Shown one piece after another: positions 11,384-20,992 of a stretch of DNA of 64,000 nt (within the stretch, counting starts at the first letter, position 1; each line of letters begins with the position of its first letter). A model generated the notes under the pieces. It had not been told where the DNA came from. It ran no database searches and worked only from the letters and a program-made list of their open reading frames with translations. Location: assembly GCA_023897205.1 (NCBI GenBank), contig JAHWDD010000012.1:434001-498000 (forward strand). Reading direction: 5' to 3'. This DNA is from Exophiala sp. HKRS030 (lineage: Eukaryota; Ascomycota; Eurotiomycetes; Chaetothyriales; Herpotrichiellaceae). The position numbers and the translations under genes are program-made.

Positions 11384-12823
11384 ATGACGTTCAAGACAGG
11401 GTATGTATATCATTTACATTCCCGGACTGAAACATATTCGTTGACAGATGCAAGGGCAACGACGACGTCAATAACAACAACAACAACGGCCGACTCGGCG
11501 AGCTCGACCACTTTGTCAACCTCAAAACCATCTTCATGCTCTCCCACTCCTGCAGCATTGCCGACTCCTTCCAAGAATGCTCCGAAACCCATCAAGCTGA
11601 GAGCTGCATGTAACCAATGCTTCTCGGCCAAGGTAAGGCTATCCTGTTTCCCCACTCGTTTGGGTCTTGTTACTCATTGCCTACTGTGACAGGTCCGATG
11701 TGATGGGAACAAGCAAGGTTGTCGTCGATGCTTGGAGAAGAGACTGTCTTGTGTCTACAGTGAATCTCGAGTTGGGAAAGTGGTAGGGAAGCGAAGGAAA
11801 CGACCACTGCCCGAACAGAAAGGCAACGTCACTTCTCAACCTTGGATCGTCAACGGCACAGCTTGCCCTGTGCAGTCCATCCCGTCTCCTGCAGCCAGCC
11901 ACGGGTCAGAAGACCCCCCCAAGGCTCATCATTGTTCTGCACCCAGTTGGTCGACATCGTCATCGTCGTCGACGTTCAGTGCGACGCCCGATCAAGGTCT
12001 TATGACCTTTGATGAGACCACCGAAACATTGAATGCAATTGAAATGGCAAACAACCGTAGCTTCTCAATGACCAGCGAGGTCAGCTTCTTCACAAACAAC
12101 GGCCTACCGACTCCGGCCTTGAGTCCTCCACAGTTCGTGAGATATCTCTCCCCTGCTCATCTGGACAATCGACCCACATTGAAGCAAGAACTATCAGTAC
12201 CGATCGACCCACGCAGACTGTGTCCTCCTGGCCACTCTGCGCCTTTCAGCACCAGACAGCATGTTGGTGGTCCATCCTTGTTTCCCTCGGAGGACGAAGA
12301 AACCGTGTGCATCAAGCTTTTGGCCCATTTGAAACGACATTCTTCAGACGAATATCAACCCCGAGAAACCCAACTTGAGCTATTGAAGAAATCAAATGCG
12401 GCCGTGAGAAGATTACTGCAAAGCAAGACCATCCGTTCCGCCTACACCTGTCACCTATTACTCTCCAACATCCTCAACCACCTCGTTCGTCTGTGTGAAC
12501 GGTTATGCCAAAATACAACTGAAGAGTCGAGGCATCTCAGCTTGGAATCACAGTTCCTTCAGGACCAAGTCCATTTTGACACGATTCCGGGGTTTTTTGA
12601 GAACGGAGGAGCAATGGCCGCCGTTCCGCAATCCGTCCAGGCACCTGATCAAGTGACGGTGAAGTTATTGGGTGGAGAAGTCATGTCCTTTGCCTCCACG
12701 GTAGGTAACATGTTGAAACGAAAACCTCTCGACGGGTTTCAGACTCTCGGTAAGCACGAGACGTTTCATGCGGAGCTGGAGTTGAGGCTAGTGAAGGCCA
12801 TGGATCTGCTGCAGTCATCATGA
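11384..12823 (+). CDS. Zn(II)2Cys6 transcription factor (AflR-like layout)
   Basis: Nuclear DNA-binding regulator of 459 residues, exons 11384-11632 and 11693-12823. The 60-nt intron (GTAAGG..ACAG) lies inside the zinc cluster. Splicing gives AACNQCFSAK|VRCDGNKQGC and then RRCLEKRLSC. That is C-x2-C-x6-C-x6-C-x2-C-x6-C, the complete binuclear zinc cluster, at about residues 75-103. It is preceded by a Ser/Thr-rich leader and followed by a basic stretch (GKVVGKRRKRP). A small basic cluster in the middle of a polar N-terminus recalls AflR-type regulators, but the rest (KLLAHLKRHSSDEYQPRETQ and a helical C-terminus) gives no pathway. The start is the ATG at 11384, read without removing a well-formed but frame-breaking intron-like segment at 11401-11447. 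Target genes are unknown; the adjacent reductase is a candidate. Confidence 0.85.
11401..11447 (+). other. Intron-like segment whose removal breaks the frame
   Basis: The segment starts GTATGT, has a CGGACTGAAAC branch-like stretch, and ends TTGACAG. Removing it shifts the frame by 47 nt, and translation from 11384 would stop at TAA before the zinc cluster. Retaining it gives the intact regulator. Confidence 0.4.
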
Positions 12824-13423
12824 TGATCATGTGTATGTCTGCTCGTTCTGATATAATGGATGACCTCTTTCAAAAGGACAAGGCGTATTTGGATCTGGAA
12901 GAGCTACCTAAGTATTTTGACCTGAGACAAGAGGGAATTGTTGCCTCAAACAGCGGGCTAGATGAGCAAGCGTTGGAATTAATGCTGTTATAAAATCTTA
13001 TCTATGGATTTTTGTACTCTCGACGGGTACTATTTATTGATCGCATTATGGGTGTAGAATCAATCAATAATCATTCAGGGTCCTGCTATGTCAATGTATC
13101 ACTTACTAATCGGTCATCACCAACCCAGCTCCTCCTTAGTACGTGCCATTTATTATACTCTGACGACGACACGGCACGCCTTTGATCGTACATGATTTCA
13201 TCTCTCAAAGGTCTTCAGACAGAGAAAAAGAAGAGAAGCACGTTATCCTCAAGTCCCGCGCATCGATACGGGCAATGAGATGAACGCGCGTTCGTTCTTT
13301 CATCCGTCTACTTCATACTGACTGATCGATTTTTTACCATCGAACAAGCCCTGCGGGTGGTGATCTAGATATTCGACATATCCTCCCCTCCCGTGTGCCA
13401 AAAGGAAAAGAAGAACCAAAAGG
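12824..13423. other. Intergenic region, zinc-cluster gene to reductase
   Basis: No gene. It contains the 3' flank of the regulator (AT-rich near 12980-13080) and the reductase promoter. Nothing distinctive seen. Confidence 0.4.
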
Positions 13424-14578
13424 ATGCAACTGGTCAATTACGCCGCCTGGATCCCTGCCGAAAAGGCTGCTCTAGAAGTCGCCACTGCTCCTTTCCCCGA
13501 CATCGACGCCAAAGAAATCATTCTCAGAAACCGAGCTGTAGCCGTAAACCCCGTGGATTGGAAAATCCAGACCTCTGGCGGGTTCGGGCTCAAGTACCCG
13601 CACATCCTCGGCGACGATGTGGCGGGGGAGGTGATGGAGGTCGGAAAGGACGTCAAGAACCTCAAGAAGGGTGACCGTGTTATCGCCCACGCTCTCGGTC
13701 TGGCCAAGGGACATGCCTACGGCGGGTTCCAACTGTACCCTCGACTGACGACGACGGTGGTGGCCAAGATCCCTCAAAATCTAGAGTTCAATCATGCAGT
13801 GGTCCTGCCGTTGAGCATATCGACCGCCGCCGCAGGCCTGTACTTGAAAAGGTCCGGTCTCGGACTGAAGTATCCGGTTCTGAGCAAGAAAACTCACACT
13901 GCTGCAACTACTCACACTCATGAGGTGGTGTCCATGTCATCTTCGTCTTCGTCGTCGGTTTCACCAGACCAAGAAGTTCAACCCATCATGAGTAGCAACA
14001 AAAAACAACCGGTCCTTCTACTATGGGGTGGATCTTCATCTGTAGGATCCTCGGTGATCCAACTCGCCGTGGCATCGGGATATTGCGTCGTCACCACGGC
14101 GTCCCCTTCCAACTACGATTATGTCAAGGCCCTGGGCGCTTCTCTAGTTTTGGACTATCACAACCCTGACATCGTGACCATCTTGGTTTCACTCCTGCGA
14201 GAAAAGTCAAAGTCGCGGTCCGTCGGCGTCGTCGTGGGGGCGTATGACGCCATAGGGTCACCCACGACGGTCGGGCAGTGTGCTTCGGTCCTGGCAGACT
14301 TGAACGGTGGAAGGATAGTCAGCGTCGGTGCGGCCCCAGATGACCTCCCCTCTAATGTCGAAGTGACAAGGATCTCAAGTGGTAGTATCACAACCGAGGA
14401 AGATGGGATCGTGGCCCAAAAAGTCTGGCAGGAATACGTCCCCGTAGCTTTGGAGCGAGGCACCCTCAAGCCGGCACCGGATGAATCGGTGGTCGGAAAT
14501 GGTTTGCACTATGTTCAAGAGGGGCTGGACAGACAGAAACAAGGTGTTAGCGCGAAAAAGGTAGTCATCACACTCTAG
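13424..14578 (+). CDS. Medium-chain (zinc-type, CipB/enoyl-reductase-like) oxidoreductase
   Basis: NAD(P)H-dependent oxidoreductase of the MDR superfamily, 384 residues, no intron. The N-terminal GroES-like fold is clear: AVAVNPVDWKIQ, HILGDDVAGEVMEVGKDV and KKGDRVIAHALG. The Rossmann part begins at WGGSSSVGSSVIQLAVASGY and ends GVSAKKVVITL. The cysteine and histidine zinc ligands of true alcohol dehydrogenases are absent, so it belongs with the zinc-independent quinone-oxidoreductase/enoyl-reductase branch common in moulds. Between the two folds (about residues 145-195) there is an unusual Ser/Thr/His-rich insert including a run of seven serines. The insert lacks canonical splice sites and keeps the frame, so I treat it as coding. 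Substrate unknown. It lies 600 bp downstream of a zinc-cluster gene on the same strand. Confidence 0.82.
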   Translation: MQLVNYAAWIPAEKAALEVATAPFPDIDAKEIILRNRAVAVNPVDWKIQTSGGFGLKYPHILGDDVAGEVMEVGKDVKNLKKGDRVIAHALGLAKGHAYGGFQLYPRLTTTVVAKIPQNLEFNHAVVLPLSISTAAAGLYLKRSGLGLKYPVLSKKTHTAATTHTHEVVSMSSSSSSSVSPDQEVQPIMSSNKKQPVLLLWGGSSSVGSSVIQLAVASGYCVVTTASPSNYDYVKALGASLVLDYHNPDIVTILVSLLREKSKSRSVGVVVGAYDAIGSPTTVGQCASVLADLNGGRIVSVGAAPDDLPSNVEVTRISSGSITTEEDGIVAQKVWQEYVPVALERGTLKPAPDESVVGNGLHYVQEGLDRQKQGVSAKKVVITL

Positions 14579-15562
14579 GAAGAGAAGAGTCAATCTTTGT
14601 TCAAACGAGTGGTGGTACTAGTAGAAGTATGGCCGTCAAATATGCAACCTGACTTGGTTGTGATTTCGATTTTTTAGAAACACTAGCAAACGAGATATCT
14701 TTTCGGATAAGACTGGTAAAAGAGCGATTTTCAGGCGTTCCAATTGTGCGAGGCGAAGCGTGGTTGAGCATGCATGACTGTTGTTAGTCGGCATGTGAAA
14801 CAGAACATTTCTGTGGCTGATCTGATTTTTGACTTGGTTAGTGTCTCGTCTTTTGGACTTTGTTCGATTGATCAATTTTAAGGCGTCCCCGGTCGTAGAA
14901 AAGCATTTGCTATATACTCGAGCGGCCTTAAAAAAACAACGACTCAATAGCCCTTCAACAGAGTTCCTGAAGCGGTTACTTGTGCCGCTACATACTCCCG
15001 TACAGGAGTCAGGTTTGGCAAATAAGGCCAACCACCGACCAGGCTATGACATCTTCTTTCTTTCTGGCCTGGCCTCCTTACAACGACGTACGGGAGAGGG
15101 TGCTTTGTCCCAGCCCGCATTCAAAACTTGCTCGAAGCAGGGTCTTGTCAATAACTGAAGAAAGTGCTTGTAGAAAATCGAGAGAGAAAAAAGCTTGAAC
15201 GAACCTGGGTAAGTTCTCGACATGTATTTTGTTCTAGGCACGGTGCGGTAGAACAGTGGCCTGGAACACGTCGTAGCCATCCGTAGTTCTGATCAATTGT
15301 TGAGACACTGACGAGGTGATTGCGTTGAGCATGTCCAGCTTAGAACTTACCGACAAGCTGCTTGAGAATGATAGCTCGGGCAATGTACTATTGGTCAGTC
15401 TCGTTCTTCATTCACATGGAGTGTGTGGATGTGAGAAGGTGGTATAAAGCCGTGAGGAACAGCTGTGCTTGAGAAGGAGTCACCGGCGCTTGAGAAGATA
15501 TCAAAGACCTCGATAGGAAAAGTATACCTACCACAGGTTGATCTGCAATCCTTTCATATCCA

Positions 15563-15571
15563 TACTCCGTA
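15563..15571. repeat. TACTCCGTA motif, single copy
   Basis: Exact 9-mer, 696 bp upstream of the GH47 start codon. Confidence 0.7.
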
Positions 15572-16074
15572 TCGAGTGACTAGTTCCGCATAAAAGGAGG
15601 CATGGTCACTGGATTCAACATGGTCAAATTGGCAGATTTCAGAGGGTTCCAACGGTACAAGTCTGGAGCTTCTGGGCTCTGGGATATCTCGATTCTTCAC
15701 AATCATCATCATCATCAATGTGAGGAAAGATATGTGTGCAGAGGCATAAATTTGCATACAGAGTGTCAGGGGCACAATTGGAAGATTCCTTGAGGATTCG
15801 TCTTGCTGGGCATCCGTGTTGAAAAGACAAGTCTGACTAAACACACTCCGCACCAAATCTCTGAGGGTAGAAGCCTGTCAGACGACACGTTGCCATTTTC
15901 GGCATGACCGGCGGCCATGTGCCGATGTTAGAGACGATCTTCCCCAGTTCTTTCTTCGCTGTCGCAGGTGCTTGCGAGCCGCGTACTACACTTGACACAT
16001 GCCCGAGACGAGTTGTTCTCAAGCTTGACTTTATGACAATTCAGCCTCATTGAGCGTTTCCATCGCTGTGTCTC

Positions 16075-16090
16075 GTTGTTGTTGTTGTTG
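16075..16090. repeat. (GTT)5 microsatellite
   Basis: Short trinucleotide run in the probable GH47 leader. Confidence 0.8.
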
Positions 16091-16258
16091 TCTTCGTTAT
16101 TCTTCTCTGATATCCTCTCGTTCTTATACCCTTTCCTTCCGGACGTTTCTACAATCATACTCCTCACGACACTCCCTCTGACTGCGCTCCCTCCCGCAGT
16201 CCCGGTCAGATGCGGTCAATGATTCCCCCTTGAGTCGTATCTCCTTTTTGCACTCATC

Positions 16259-18895
16259 ATGTTCCGTCTCCGTCGGTATAGGGTGTTCTTGGTGGTTGCA
16301 GTCCTCTCCATTCTCACGATATATCAACTCTCCCGAGTCAATCACTGGGATGGCACCACTCTGGAAGGTCTCATCGGACACAAGCCGGAGATAGATCAGA
16401 CAACAGTCCCCGACTCTCAGAGGCCACCGAATCGAGTGCAACCAGAACCAGACAAGCCTGCAGCACCAGCAGAGACTACACCTCCTCCTCCCGCCGCAGT
16501 ATCAACAGAGGCGGCGCCGACTCCTGTCCCCGAAGTGGCCGTCAGCAGCTCTACCTCTCCCCAAGACTCTAGTCCCACCGTCACAGGTGAAGAATCCTTA
16601 GCGAAACAACCAGACTTTGACGAGGAGTTCGGTGAACATGGTCAGGGTCGATACGAGGTCAAAAATAGGCCGCCAGGTATAGGCAGAGCGGTATGGAGAC
16701 CGCAACCGGCACAGTTTCCCATCTCTTCCGAGAGCCTGATCTCCCTTCCTCAGGGTCAACCACAGACACTACCCAAGATACAACACAATTTTGGCTGGGA
16801 AGCGCCCTATGTCAAGGCCGATCGGAAGAGGAAGCAGACAAGAATCCGGGAGGCTTTCAAGCATGCCTGGAATGGGTACAAAAATCACTCAATGGGCCAC
16901 GATGAACTCAAGCCGATTTCCAAGAAGTCGGCGGATCCATTCAATGGTTGGGGTGCCACACTGGTCGACACACTTGACACTTTATGGATGATGGATCTCC
17001 GTGATGAATTTGAGGATGCTGTGGCTGCTGTATCACAGATCAATTTCAAATCATCTGCCAGAAAAGACATTCCCCTTTTCGAAACGACCATCCGATATCT
17101 TGGAGGCTTGATTGCGGCTTACGATATCAGTGATGCAAAGTACCCTATACTACTTGAAAAGGCCTTGCAACTCGCCGACATACTACTTGGGGCCTTCGAC
17201 ACGCCTAACCACATGCCCATTGGATATTACAACTGGGCACCGTCCTATGCCTCACAACCTCACCGAGCAGGCGCTCACACCGTCATGGCCGAATTGGGAT
17301 CCCTCGCTATGGAATTCACGAGGCTGGCACAGATCACCAAGAAGCCAAAGTATTACGATGCGATTGCGCGTGTCACGAACGCTCTAGAAAAATGGCAAAT
17401 GGAGACCGAAATCCCCGGACTTTGGCCCTTGAAGCTTGATGCTTCGGGGTGCAAGAAGCCAGATGTCGTAAGGACTGCAGGGGTGGAAGGCCTAAGTATA
17501 CCCTTCCTGGCGGGCGAGATTGGCGAAGGCGAAGAGCCCGCTGTGAATCCTTTTAGTACAAAGCCACAGGCGGATTCGGGGTCGAAGCTGGAAAAAACCA
17601 AGACTCTCTACAGAAGGGCAGCTGATGATTCTCCAGAGTCGGAGAAACAGCCTGGGAAGGTAGATTTCAAGCCCACCCTTGATAAACCTGTGGCTATCAG
17701 CAACCAAGACTGGGAAGAAGACTATGCCAGTGTCGACTGTGCAGCTCAGGAACTCGACTACGAGCCTCACTCTACAAAGCATACATACGGCATTGGTGCC
17801 ATGGCTGATTCCACATACGAATATTTCCCCAAAATGTTTGCACTCCTTGGGGGTCTGAACACACAGTACAAGTCGATGTACATGGATGCGATGGATGCAG
17901 TACGGCGTGAGCTTCTCTTCAGACCGATGACCAAAGAAAACCACGATATTCTCTTCGCAGCCAAACAGATCATCTCACCAAAAGCGGTCAACCCTTCGGA
18001 TAAGAAAGTCACAATCTACGAAGGTAGTCATCTGGGCTGCTTTGCAGGCGGTATGTTTGCCCTTGGGGCCAAGCTTTTTGGGATATCAGGAGATATGACC
18101 TTGGCTACAAAGCTTACGGACGGTTGCGTATGGTCATATGCCTCCACCCCAGTCGGTGTGATGCCAGAAGAATTTGAGCTGGTACCTTGTGATGGTCTTG
18201 CTTCCTGTTCGTGGGACGAAACCAAATGGCGCGAGGCACTGGACCCTCATCGAAAAGAGAGATTCCGGGCAGTTGAAGAGTATAATCTCAATCAACAGAA
18301 ACTACGTGAAGAAGCGATGCAGGGTCTCGAGGATGGTGCGGTCGAACCGATTTCAGATCCAAGCATGAAGAAGAAGCGGGATGAATTATCAAAGCTCGAC
18401 GACACCGAACCCAGTCGGACCATCGTCACTGATGATGCTGCTACAGAAGAAGAGGGAGAAGAAGCAGGCATACCCCCTCCACCATTTGTGCCTCGAGTGC
18501 CACTTTCACATGAGAAATATGTGGCGGCGAGATTGTTGGAAGAACGACTGCCACCCGGATACACCAAGATCGGTGCGCGAGATTACAGACTACGGCCCGA
18601 GGCGATCGAGTCCGTTTTCATCATGTACCGCGTCACCGGAGACGAGTCATGGAGGGAAAAGGGGTGGACCATGTTTGACGCGGTCGAGCGGGCCACGAAG
18701 ACCGACGTCGCGCACGCCGCGATAAAGGACGTCACGAGCCAGTTGGGCGAACAGTCGGACTCGATGGAGTCGTTCTGGCTGGCCGAGACGTTGAAGTATT
18801 ACTATTTGTTGTTCAGTGAGCCGGAATTGGTCAGTTTGGATGACTATGTTTTGAATACCGAGGCTCACCCCTTTAAACGACCTGGAAGTCATTGA
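16259..18895 (+). CDS. Class I alpha-1,2-mannosidase, GH47 family
   Basis: Trims alpha-1,2-linked mannose from N-glycans in the ER or Golgi. The 878-residue product has a short cytosolic tail (MFRLRRYR) and a signal-anchor helix (VFLVVAVLSILTIYQL, about 9-24), so it is a type II membrane protein. A Pro/Ala/Thr-rich stem runs to about residue 115. The GH47 (alpha/alpha)7-barrel starts near residue 190: AFKHAWNGYKNHSMGHDELK, DPFNGWGATLVDTLDTLWMM, FETTIRYLGGLI, NHMPIGYYNW, GIGAMADSTYEYFPK, and LRPEAIESVFIMYRVTGD. It ends with NTEAHPF, whose threonine is the usual calcium ligand. Two inserts (about 440-480 and 660-740, the latter acidic) make it longer than soluble 500-residue fungal enzymes. Whether it is a Golgi trimming enzyme or an ER-degradation (EDEM-like) member cannot be settled by eye. 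Confidence 0.93.
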   Translation: MFRLRRYRVFLVVAVLSILTIYQLSRVNHWDGTTLEGLIGHKPEIDQTTVPDSQRPPNRVQPEPDKPAAPAETTPPPPAAVSTEAAPTPVPEVAVSSSTSPQDSSPTVTGEESLAKQPDFDEEFGEHGQGRYEVKNRPPGIGRAVWRPQPAQFPISSESLISLPQGQPQTLPKIQHNFGWEAPYVKADRKRKQTRIREAFKHAWNGYKNHSMGHDELKPISKKSADPFNGWGATLVDTLDTLWMMDLRDEFEDAVAAVSQINFKSSARKDIPLFETTIRYLGGLIAAYDISDAKYPILLEKALQLADILLGAFDTPNHMPIGYYNWAPSYASQPHRAGAHTVMAELGSLAMEFTRLAQITKKPKYYDAIARVTNALEKWQMETEIPGLWPLKLDASGCKKPDVVRTAGVEGLSIPFLAGEIGEGEEPAVNPFSTKPQADSGSKLEKTKTLYRRAADDSPESEKQPGKVDFKPTLDKPVAISNQDWEEDYASVDCAAQELDYEPHSTKHTYGIGAMADSTYEYFPKMFALLGGLNTQYKSMYMDAMDAVRRELLFRPMTKENHDILFAAKQIISPKAVNPSDKKVTIYEGSHLGCFAGGMFALGAKLFGISGDMTLATKLTDGCVWSYASTPVGVMPEEFELVPCDGLASCSWDETKWREALDPHRKERFRAVEEYNLNQQKLREEAMQGLEDGAVEPISDPSMKKKRDELSKLDDTEPSRTIVTDDAATEEEGEEAGIPPPPFVPRVPLSHEKYVAARLLEERLPPGYTKIGARDYRLRPEAIESVFIMYRVTGDESWREKGWTMFDAVERATKTDVAHAAIKDVTSQLGEQSDSMESFWLAETLKYYYLLFSEPELVSLDDYVLNTEAHPFKRPGSH

Positions 18896-19372
18896 TGATA
18901 TTGATCTACATCAACTGCATCGATGACTTTGGGGATGGTCAAAAAATGTGTAAACTTGACAGGTTGGCGACTCGAAAGGACCCGAGGTTGAATGGGCCCA
19001 AGAATGGTTTGCCCAAGTTAGTACTAGGTAACAAGGTTACGTATGGAGGACTCTTGTACTCGTATTATAATTACACATTATTAGGAAAGCGATGTTTACC
19101 CAACACGACCGAGTAGACGTAATGAAGCGTATCATTTTTCCCTTTTTTTGAAGCTATTTTTCCCTTTCGTTAGAAAAAAGGGGCCGCTGTTTCGCTGCTT
19201 GCGATTGATCTTGTACTTGATCTTTTATAAGATCAAAGACCTCGATCCTGTTGGTTGGTGTACTCTGTGAGGGAGTTTGAGTGACGTTGTGATCACACTT
19301 GACCCCCGCGCTTTTCCTTCCCTTTTGACAATGGTTGGTTTTTTCTTTTCGGTCACGACGGGTACATCAAGA
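18896..19372. other. Convergent intergenic region (GH47 / ALDH)
   Basis: 3' flanks of two convergent genes. A T-rich and A-rich segment near 19136-19180 may serve as a terminator. No gene. Confidence 0.4.
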
Positions 19373-20992
19373 TCAATCCTTCCAGGTGATGACCTTTGTC
19401 CTCACCCACTCCTCGAGTCCGGGGACGCCGTTGAACCGGCCGAAGCCGGACTTCTTGACGCCGCCGTGGGGCAGGGCGGCCTCGTCGTGGACGGTCATGG
19501 TGTTGATGTGGACGGCCCCGGACTCGATCTGGCGGGCGACGCGCAGGCCCCGGCGGAGGTCCTCGGTGTAGACGGAGCTCGACAGGCCGTAGTCGGTGTC
19601 GTTGGCCATGGCGACGGCCTCGTCGTCCGACTGGACCACGTACAGCGAGACCGTCGGGCCAAAGGACTCGGTGTGGTAAATGTCCATCCCGGGCTTGACG
19701 TTCTCGACGACCACGGGCCTCATGCGGGTCGGGCTGGCCTCGTCGTGGTTCGGGTCGCCGTACAACGCCGTCGCCCCCTTGGCGACGGCGTCGGCCAACA
19801 GGGCCTTGTTCTTCGCCACGGGGAGTTGGGTCACGAGCTGGGGCACCCCCATCCCGCCCTGCGCCTCGGGACCAAACACCTGGTCCAGGGTCTGGCGCAG
19901 CGCGGAGCGGAACGCGTCGGCGACCTTGGCGTTCACCAGGATGCGCTCGGTGGCCATGCAGATCTGGCCCGCGTGCAGGAAGGCGCCCAGCGCGCACTGC
20001 AGGGCCGCCGTGGGGATGTCGGCGTCCTCGCAGACGATCGCGGGCGCCTTGCCGCCCAGTTCCATCACGCACGGCTTCAAAAACCTGCCGGCCTGCGAGG
20101 CGATGATGGACCCCACCGCCGTCGACCCGGTGAAGTTGATCTTCCTCACGGATGGGTGCGAGATGAGCGTCGAGGTCACGCCGGCAGCGTCGGCCGGTCG
20201 GTGGTACAGCGTGTTGAGACATCCCGCGGGGAGACCTGCCTCGTGGAGGATGGACGACAGTGCCCAGTACGTCGCAGGCGCCGACTCGGGACCTTTGAGG
20301 ATGACGGTGTTGCCCCTGTTTATTTTTTACAATTTTTGGTTCTCCGTCAGAGCGAGCCCAAATTCCACAAACGCAAAGATTAAAAAAAACCAACTGGAGG
20401 TAGGAAAAGATAACAAGGAGGAGCGACATGGTGTCTAGACGTACATGGCGAGAGGTTGCAAAAAGGCCCGTAGACCCAATACGTTGGGGGCGTTCCACGG
20501 TGCGATACCCAGGACCACACCGTATGGTTCTTTGAGCACCATGGCGTTGAAGCCTTCTTCGCCGGCGACGGGCATGGTCGATATGCTCGCGGTCTGAATG
20601 AGTCCCGCGACGCTCAGGCACGCTTCGTACGCGAGGTTGTGTTCGAATGCGAACATGGACTCGGCGGCCCCGGTCTCGGTGTATGAGTAATGTTTCTGTT
20701 CGTCCCGTCTCTTTTTGAAGCCCTCGGCTGCGCGGATGAAGATGTCCCGTCGAAACGACGGTTTCGTCTTGGACCATGACTTGAACGCCTTTTCCGCCGA
20801 GGCGATGGCCTTGAGCGCATCTTGTTCGTTCGCCGCAGAGGCTTTGTACAACGTCTTTTGGTCCAGCGGGGAGATCACGTCAAAGGTTGACGAGAGGCTC
20901 ACTTCTTTGCCGTCGAGCCACAGAGGTATCGTGGAGGAAGAGTCGAAGACTGAAGGGGAATTTCCATTGACGCCATTACCGTTGGAAGCCAT
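19373..20992 (-). CDS. NAD(P)-dependent aldehyde dehydrogenase (aromatic-aldehyde type)
   Basis: Oxidises an aldehyde to its acid. Product of 496 residues; exons (minus) 20992-20445 and 20315-19373. The 129-nt intron (GTACGT..ACAG) splits the codon of the methionine in LQPLAM|GNTVILK. The whole ALDH fold is present: LGIAPWNAPN, GNTVILKGPESAP, the coenzyme loop FTGSTAVGS, ELGGKAPAIV with the general-base glutamate, and GQICMATERI with the catalytic cysteine. It ends SGFGRFNGVPGLEEWVRTKV. The sequence recalls salicylaldehyde/vanillin dehydrogenases more than the cytosolic acetaldehyde enzyme. The substrate is an inference. Exon 2 is much richer in G/C at third codon positions than exon 1. No peroxisomal or mitochondrial signal seen. 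Confidence 0.92.
20316..20444 (-). other. Spliceosomal intron in ALDH gene
   Basis: Longer than its neighbours, AT-rich toward the acceptor, phase 2. Removal restores the conserved GNTVILK strand of the ALDH Rossmann fold. Confidence 0.85.

Larger units (their letters stand above)
14579..16258. other. Intergenic region upstream of GH47 gene
   Basis: No gene recognised. It holds one TACTCCGTA copy (15563), an (ATC)5 run at 15702-15716 and a (GTT)5 run near 16075-16090. The last 200 bp is CT-rich leader. Confidence 0.5.

Noticed and set aside
19277..20383. 368-codon open frame on the plus strand
   Set aside because: It is antisense to the aldehyde dehydrogenase. The very high third-position G/C of that exon removes stop codons on the opposite strand; the translation is Gly/Val/Asp/Arg-rich without family motifs.
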